Source: Paracoccus acridae
GTDB taxonomy: Bacteria; Pseudomonadota; Alphaproteobacteria; Rhodobacterales; Rhodobacteraceae
NCBI RefSeq assembly: GCF_014642735.1
Contig: NZ_BMIV01000004.1
Location: forward strand, 150,500-214,499
DNA length: 64,000 nt
Reading direction: 5' to 3'
A program made the translations under genes and the position numbers. Positions 59,274 through 64,000 of the stretch are shown here, one piece after another. Under the pieces are notes generated by a model. The model was not told where the DNA came from and ran no database searches. It saw only the letters and a program-made list of their open reading frames with translations. The stretch's first letter is position 1; every line of letters begins with the position of its first letter.

Positions 59274-60185
59274 TCAGGCCGGCATTTCGTGCGCCCAGGG
59301 CGGATTGGCACCCGGCCGCGAAACGGTGATGGCGGCAGCCTGGGCGCCCAGCGTCAGGGCGGCAGCGATCCGTTCGGCCGTGATGGCGGCCAGTCCTGCC
59401 TTGGACAGGACGCCTTGACGGCGCAGGCTTGCCAGAACGCCCGCATTGAATGTGTCGCCCGCGCCGATGGTATCAGCAACCGTCGTGCGGATGGCAGGTG
59501 CCACGACGGGGTCTCCCGACCAATGGGCCCGCGCACCCGCAGCCCCGCCGGTTTGCAGCACCAGGCGTGGACCCTGTTCCAGCACCTTGCGAGCCGCATC
59601 TTCGGGGGTTTCGTGCGGATAAAGCCATTCCAGATCGTCGCCCGACAGCTTGACGATATCGGCCCGCGCGATCAGGCGGGCAAGGCGCGCGCGATAGGCA
59701 TCGGCATCGGTTACGAAAAAGGGGCGGATGTTCGGGTCCAGCATCACCGGAAGTCGGTCGCCGTTCCTTTCGATCAGCGCCTCGATGGCCGCGCCGCAAG
59801 GGTCGGGGACAAGGCTGATGCCGCCGGCGAAAATGGCTTGGATGTCTTCAGGCAGGGCCGGGATGTCGTCGGGCTTCAGCATCCGTCCGGCCGAGCCTTC
59901 GTCATAAAAGGAATAGCGCGCCTCGCCCCCGGTCAGCGTCACAAGGGCAAGCGTCGTCAGCCGGTCCGTGCGCGGACAAAGGTCGGTGTTCACCCCTGCC
60001 TCGGACAGGGGGCGCAGCAACACGTCGCCAAACGGATCACGGCTGATCGGCCACAGATAGGCGGCGTCTTCGCCCAGGCGGCCAAGCGCAATGGCCGTGT
60101 TATAGACCGAACCGCCCGCCAGGGGACGAAACGCCCCGTCTTCGGGCACCATGTCGATCAGCGATTCGCCCGCGCACAGGATCAT
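59274..60185 (-). CDS. PfkB-family carbohydrate kinase (fructokinase-like)
   Basis: 303 residues. N-terminal MILCAGESLIDMVPEDG and GGSVYNTAIALGRLG, C-terminal ATP/phosphate loop DTIGAGDTFNAGV with the catalytic Asp. Closest in layout to fructokinase; 2-keto-3-deoxygluconate kinase is an alternative. ATG 60185 has GGGAGG about 5 bases upstream. Confidence 0.88.
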   Translation of the reverse strand: MILCAGESLIDMVPEDGAFRPLAGGSVYNTAIALGRLGEDAAYLWPISRDPFGDVLLRPLSEAGVNTDLCPRTDRLTTLALVTLTGGEARYSFYDEGSAGRMLKPDDIPALPEDIQAIFAGGISLVPDPCGAAIEALIERNGDRLPVMLDPNIRPFFVTDADAYRARLARLIARADIVKLSGDDLEWLYPHETPEDAARKVLEQGPRLVLQTGGAAGARAHWSGDPVVAPAIRTTVADTIGAGDTFNAGVLASLRRQGVLSKAGLAAITAERIAAALTLGAQAAAITVSRPGANPPWAHEMPA

Positions 60186-60198
60186 CATCCCCTCCCGA

Positions 60199-61446
60199 TC
60201 AAAAACCCTGGATGACGACATCGTCCATATGCAGGTCGATATAGCCCCCTGCCTCGGCCAGATACAGGAAAGCCGTTACCGCAACCAGAGCAGCAATGAC
60301 GGCCGCCGCGATTTTCCAGATCGACCAGGGACGTTCGCCCATGACCCGCCCCGACTGGCCGTTGACGACAAAGCGATAGCTTTTGGCGTTATAGCGATAG
60401 GCAGCCGTCCAGATCGGCAGCATGATGTGCTTGAACGTCTCGTCCGCATGGGTGGTCTGGATGTGATCGACGCGCTGTTCGTCGCCGCCGATGTCGCGGC
60501 GGGCGTCGTTCAGGATCACGCCGGCCATTTCCGCCCTTGCCGTCTTGTGACCTTCGGCCAGCGGGATCGTATAGGCTTCGGCTTCCAGGCCCGCCAGGTA
60601 GTCGGGCCGATAGGGGCGCAGGTGGGACAGATCCCAAGGCATCAACCCGTCCACGAACCTGCGCGGCAGCGATGCCGAGGCCAGCACAAGAACGTCGTTG
60701 AAATCCCGCGCGACCTGGCCCGATGCCGGGCGCCATCGGGTGCGGCGAACCTGGCGCGCGACCTGCTGGCTGCGGCCGTTGACCTGCTGCGTGACCCAGA
60801 CGGTTTCATAATAATAATCGCCGCGTTGACCGACATAATGCGACCGGGTGCGGGCATCGAAGGTCCAATAGGGCGAATAGATGCCGCGCATCCGTCGGTC
60901 CCGCCGGGCATAGGCGGTCAGGCCGGACGGCGCGAACCACAATCCGCCCAGCCAGTCCTGCATCGCCTTGTGGGCCTGATCCTCGGTCAGCAGAAAGGGC
61001 AGCACGCCCTGGGGCTTGATCTTGCGGCTGGAGCCGGTGTCGGTGACGGCGGGCGTGGCGCAGAACGGGCAGACGTTCGAGTGGATGGAGGTGCCGATCT
61101 CGACCTGCGCGCCGCAGTTCGGGCAGGACAGCAGCCGGACGGTCTCCGCCAGATCCGACCCGGCGTCCAGCCGCAGCCCCTGGTCCAGGGGGATCTCGAC
61201 CAGATCGGGGGATTTGTGGCCCGCGTCCCATTGCAGCGCCCGGCCGGTTTCAGGATCGGCCAGGATGGCGTCGGCACCTTCGGCACCGCCTTGCGTCTGG
61301 CGTGCGGGCGCCCGACCAGGGCCGTCGCCGATGGCCTGCCTGTGTCCACACCAGTCACAGACAAGCATCTGCTGGCCGGGCTGGAAACGCAGACTGGCCC
61401 CGCATTGTTCGCAAGGATAGCGGTGTTCAGCCCGCGGCGTCGGCAT
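60199..61446 (-). CDS. Zinc-ribbon membrane protein (YdjG-like)
   Basis: 415 residues. Two N-terminal zinc-ribbon pairs: Cys12/15 with Cys30/33 (YPCEQCG, LVCDWCG) and Cys108/111 with Cys126/129 (LSCPNCG, VCPFCA). A globular middle (residues about 140-360, IYSPYWTFDARTRSHY, PIWTAAYRY) precedes one membrane helix near the C-terminus (WKIAAAVIAALVAVTAFLYL). Often mislabelled as a helicase-like protein. The domain order recalls B. subtilis YdjG, a membrane-stress partner of the SPFH protein YdjI; an SPFH gene lies 3 bases upstream. Confidence 0.75.
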   Translation of the reverse strand: MPTPRAEHRYPCEQCGASLRFQPGQQMLVCDWCGHRQAIGDGPGRAPARQTQGGAEGADAILADPETGRALQWDAGHKSPDLVEIPLDQGLRLDAGSDLAETVRLLSCPNCGAQVEIGTSIHSNVCPFCATPAVTDTGSSRKIKPQGVLPFLLTEDQAHKAMQDWLGGLWFAPSGLTAYARRDRRMRGIYSPYWTFDARTRSHYVGQRGDYYYETVWVTQQVNGRSQQVARQVRRTRWRPASGQVARDFNDVLVLASASLPRRFVDGLMPWDLSHLRPYRPDYLAGLEAEAYTIPLAEGHKTARAEMAGVILNDARRDIGGDEQRVDHIQTTHADETFKHIMLPIWTAAYRYNAKSYRFVVNGQSGRVMGERPWSIWKIAAAVIAALVAVTAFLYLAEAGGYIDLHMDDVVIQGF

Positions 61447-61449
61447 GGA

Positions 61450-62559
61450 TCAGCCGGGTAGCGGCGGCGGCATCGTCGGGAACAGCCTGCCCAGTTCCGG
61501 AATGTCACCCGCCTTGCGCCAGCCGTCCTGCCCGGGTGTCCAGACAAGCGTCTCGTTCCCGAAGCGGCCTTCGGTGGCCAGGCGTTCCAGGCCCGCCAGG
61601 TCGAACGGCCCCTGTGCCGCGCCGTTCAGCGCGACATGCCAGACGGTGCCGGTCTGGCCGGGCAGGGGTGGCGGCGTGGCGCCAGCTTGGGGGACGCTGC
61701 CCCAAGGTCCCGTCGCGGGCCGGGTCATTCCCATGCCCATAGCCGCGCCCATGGCCGCACCCATTCCGGCGCCCGCCGTACCGGGGTTCTGGCTGGCGTT
61801 CACCATCGCCTCGCCTGCCGCATACTGGCCGAAGCGGTCCAGATCGCCCAGAATTCCCATCGAGGTGCGCTTGTCCAGCATCTTCTCGACTTCTTGGGGC
61901 AGGCTGATGTTTTCAATATAGAATTCGGGTATCGACAGGCCATAGGCCGCGATCGTCGGCTCGATGGCCTGGGCGACCAACTTGCCCAACTGGTCCGTAT
62001 TCGCGGCCATGTCCAGGACCGGGATGCCGGACCCGGCGATCACGCGGGAAAATTCCTGAACGATGACGTTGCGGATCTGAAAGGAAATCTCGTCGCGGGT
62101 GAATTCGCCGTCGGTGCCGACGATCTCGGTCATGAAGCGGGCGGGATCGGTCACGCGCATCGAATAGGTGCCGAAGGCGCGCAGGCGGACCGGACCGAAT
62201 TCGGGGTCGCGCGCCATGATCGGGTTGCGCGTGCCCCATTTCAGGTCGTTGAAGCGCGTCGTGCTGACGAAATAGATCTCGGACTTGAAGGGACTGCGGA
62301 AGCCGTGGTCCCAATGCTGCAAGCGCGTCAGGATCGGCAGGTTGTTGGTTTCCAGCATGTAGAGGCCGGGACCGAAGCTGTCGGCAAGCTGGCCTTCATG
62401 GATGAAGACGGCGGCCTGCCCTTCGCGGACGGTCAGCTTGGCGCCATATTTGATGGCGTTGCCGACGGTCGGATAGCGCCAGACCATCGTGTCGCGGGTG
62501 TCGTCGGTCCATTCGATGACCTCGATGAATTCGCCGCCGAGTATGTCGAAAATCGCCAT
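61450..62559 (-). CDS. SPFH-domain protein with C-terminal GYF_2 domain (YdjI-like)
   Basis: 369 residues. An SPFH/virion-core-like domain (about 1-250, with VREGQAAVFIHEGQLADSFGP and SIPEFYIENISLPQEVEKML) is followed by a Gly/Met-rich linker and a GYF_2-type domain (about 306-360, WHVALNGAAQGPFDLAGLERL, LVWTPGQDGWRKAGDIPEL). YdjI in Bacillus marks membrane-stress sites. Three bases from the zinc-ribbon gene on one side and 55 from the DUF2927 gene on the other. Confidence 0.85.
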   Translation of the reverse strand: MAIFDILGGEFIEVIEWTDDTRDTMVWRYPTVGNAIKYGAKLTVREGQAAVFIHEGQLADSFGPGLYMLETNNLPILTRLQHWDHGFRSPFKSEIYFVSTTRFNDLKWGTRNPIMARDPEFGPVRLRAFGTYSMRVTDPARFMTEIVGTDGEFTRDEISFQIRNVIVQEFSRVIAGSGIPVLDMAANTDQLGKLVAQAIEPTIAAYGLSIPEFYIENISLPQEVEKMLDKRTSMGILGDLDRFGQYAAGEAMVNASQNPGTAGAGMGAAMGAAMGMGMTRPATGPWGSVPQAGATPPPLPGQTGTVWHVALNGAAQGPFDLAGLERLATEGRFGNETLVWTPGQDGWRKAGDIPELGRLFPTMPPPLPG

Positions 62560-62614
62560 GATCGCCTCCGCCGGATGTTCCCTCTTATGCGGCCACGCCC
62601 CTGCGTGGCGCAAG

Positions 62615-63640
62615 TCAGATGCTTTGCGCCAGCAATTCGGTTGCGATCTGGCGGACGATGGGTTCCGCTTCGGACGCGGACATGCCCGGACGCAGGCGCC
62701 GGTCGTAAAGGATCCGCAGCAGCAATTCGTCATGCCGGGTCAGCAGGGCGAATTCCTCATCGTCGTTGAAGATCGAGGGGCGCGCCTGGGGACTGTCATT
62801 GGCAAGCCCCATGCCCTGCGCCAGTTCCTCGTGGATGCAGGAACTTTGCAGCAGGGGCGGCAACTCGGCCCGGATCAGGGCGACGGCGTTGGAATAGACC
62901 GGGACGGCACCGCGCGAATAGGCGAAGACCGTGCAGAAATTGTCGGCGTCCAGGTTCTGCATGACGACGATGTCGTTCGGCGGAATGCCCGGCACCAGTT
63001 GTGCAAGACGAGGTCCGATGGCGCGGCGTTCGTCGTCGGAAAGAACCATGACGATGAAATTGCCGCGACTGTCGGTCAGCGACACGTTGTGGCCGGTCGC
63101 CTGCGCAAGTCTCTGGGCGAACTGACTGACCTCGACCCGATAGGCACGGCGGGTGGCGACATCCACGACCTGCCCGAATTCGATCTGCAGGCGGACCGGA
63201 TCCTGCCAGCGACGCAGGGGCGCCGGAGACCCTTTGCTGCCCGGTTGAATGCCGGTGGTGCCGTATTCGTCCCGCAAGGCGATGGCGATGAAGTTCCGGG
63301 TCAAGGTATCGGCGTCGATGGGTGCATCTTGGGGCACCCGGTCGCGGCGCAAACGGCCCTGGTCAAGCAGGGCACGTTCGGCGCGGGCATAAAACTCCCG
63401 TTGCGCGGTGCTGACCATGCTGGCCTGGGTAAGCGCCTCGGCGGCGGCGGCGTTGGCCGCGCGGTTGCGTTCGGCGCGGGCCTTGCGCAAGGCTTCCTGC
63501 GAGGGTTCAAGTCCGGCAGGCCGCGCAAGAGGCCGCGGCGCAGGTTCGGGCGGGGGTGCGGGTTCGGGCGCCTGGCAGGCCGTCAGAACCAGCAATCCCA
63601 GCAGGGATAGAACAGCTTTCCGTCCGCTTGCGTGCTTCAT
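62615..63640 (-). CDS. DUF2927 lipoprotein
   Basis: 341 residues. Signal peptide with lipobox LTAC (Cys about 22), a Pro-rich stretch (APEPAPPPEPAPRPLARP), an Ala/Arg-rich helix, then the DUF2927 domain with SSCIHEELAQGMGLANDSP, recalling zincins without their second His. Function unknown. ATG 63640 shares a base with the TelA stop; GTG 63643 would overlap it by 4 bases. Confidence 0.8.
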   Translation of the reverse strand: MKHASGRKAVLSLLGLLVLTACQAPEPAPPPEPAPRPLARPAGLEPSQEALRKARAERNRAANAAAAEALTQASMVSTAQREFYARAERALLDQGRLRRDRVPQDAPIDADTLTRNFIAIALRDEYGTTGIQPGSKGSPAPLRRWQDPVRLQIEFGQVVDVATRRAYRVEVSQFAQRLAQATGHNVSLTDSRGNFIVMVLSDDERRAIGPRLAQLVPGIPPNDIVVMQNLDADNFCTVFAYSRGAVPVYSNAVALIRAELPPLLQSSCIHEELAQGMGLANDSPQARPSIFNDDEEFALLTRHDELLLRILYDRRLRPGMSASEAEPIVRQIATELLAQSI

Positions 63641-64000
63641 CACCGTGCGGGCGTCCCCGGCGTCGTCACCTGCCGCTGCGCGGTGGCGCGGGCCAGCGTG
63701 TCGCGCAGTTCCGCCTCCATCTTGGTCAGGTCGCTTTCGGCAGCGGCGCGGCGGGCGCGGCCTTCGTCGGCGATGCGCAGGCTGTCCTCGATCGTGGCGA
63801 TCAGCTGGGCATTCGCGGCCTTGACCGAGTTGATGTCGAAGACGCCGCGCTCGGTCTGGGTGCGGATCTGGACATTCGCCTGTCGCAGGTTGTCGGCATT
63901 GCGGGTCAGCAGATCGTTGGTCAGGTCGCTGGCCTCCTTGACGGCCCGCGCGGCCTCGGCGCTGCGCTGGATCGTCACGGCCTGGGCAAGCTGCGTTTCC
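63640..64000 (-). CDS. telA: TelA-like toxic-anion resistance protein, 5' part outside window
   Basis: C-terminal 119 residues only; the frame stays open to the window edge. ETQLAQAVTIQRSAEAARAV, NDLLTRNADNL, RGVFDINSVKAANAQLIATI and IEDSLRIADEGRARRAAAE match the C-terminus of the TelA/YceH family, long helical proteins linked to tellurite and toxic-peptide resistance. Stop shared with the DUF2927 start, so it heads the minus-strand cluster seen here. Confidence 0.85.
   Translation of the reverse strand, partial: ETQLAQAVTIQRSAEAARAVKEASDLTNDLLTRNADNLRQANVQIRTQTERGVFDINSVKAANAQLIATIEDSLRIADEGRARRAAAESDLTKMEAELRDTLARATAQRQVTTPGTPAR

Noticed and set aside
62615..63640. DUF2927 protein as an active zinc metalloprotease
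   Set aside because: HEELAQGMGL lacks the second His of HExxH, and from memory other DUF2927 proteins do not keep the first His, so protease function is not supported.

Overview
The window is chromosomal DNA of a high-GC alphaproteobacterium of the order Rhodobacterales, most likely Paracoccus or a close relative. This rests on gene content and signals, not on a database search: a glpD-glpSTPQUV glycerol ABC operon, ccoGHIS behind an FNR-type box, GTTC-N7-GTTC (GAAC-N7-GAAC) LexA boxes, a trpC-moaC-moeA-lexA row, PetP/LdtR-type MarR and DUF2927 proteins, and pervasive 1-4 base start/stop overlaps. I see no prophage, insertion sequence, CRISPR array, rRNA or tRNA. The region looks like core chromosome. 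No gene-free stretch exceeds 300 bases; the longest is 34186-34447 (262 bases), which holds a candidate small RNA.

Layout. 1-3.2 kb: 3' part of a ureidoglycine aminohydrolase, the C4-dicarboxylate carrier dctA and a divergent LysR regulator. 3.2-11.7 kb: glpR and the divergent glycerol operon glpD-S-T-P-Q-U-V, closed by a hairpin. 11.8-16.6 kb: a minus-strand unit of a Zn-dependent alcohol dehydrogenase, a flavin monooxygenase with an NTF2-like N-terminal domain, and an AcoR-like regulator whose AAA+ domain has lost its sigma54 loop and Walker B acidic pair. 16.7-20.6 kb: putative glycosyltransferase, Ala-rich anchored protein, infC (ATA start), TM2 protein and an exported three-repeat protein. 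20.8-31.9 kb: housekeeping genes (pheT, fumC, dgt, erpA, xthA, osmC) with small regulators and transporters. 31.9-34.2 kb: a peptide-binding protein translationally coupled to a 42-residue entericidin-like lipoprotein and a CsbD-like acidic protein. 34.3-42.4 kb: sRNA candidate, bdhA, an aspartate aminotransferase, sdhE, a MarR regulator, gloA, folA-thyA, parE (with a LexA box) and a GST. 42.5-47 kb: ccoGHIS. 47-56.7 kb: D,D-carboxypeptidase, clpS, rsmC, a degenerate SDR, hemF, transporters, hemE, hemC, lexA. 56.8-60.2 kb: moeA, moaC, trpC and a PfkB sugar kinase. 60.2-64 kb: a four-gene minus-strand cluster, TelA-like protein, DUF2927 lipoprotein, SPFH-GYF protein and zinc-ribbon membrane protein, which looks like an envelope-stress module.

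How the genes work together. GlpR probably controls glycerol uptake and oxidation through an inverted repeat on the glpD promoter. FNR-type control of ccoGHIS supplies copper and assembly factors for the cbb3 oxidase, whose structural genes are not here. Heme genes (hemF, hemE, hemC) cluster loosely without forming one operon. LexA autoregulates and probably also represses parE. The most novel parts are the TelA/DUF2927/SPFH-GYF/zinc-ribbon cluster, the compact sRNA candidate at 34.3 kb, and several proteins that have lost expected catalytic residues (AcoR-like regulator, SDR at 50.2 kb, transglutaminase-like protein at 26.2 kb, and the split functions of GlpS and GlpT).
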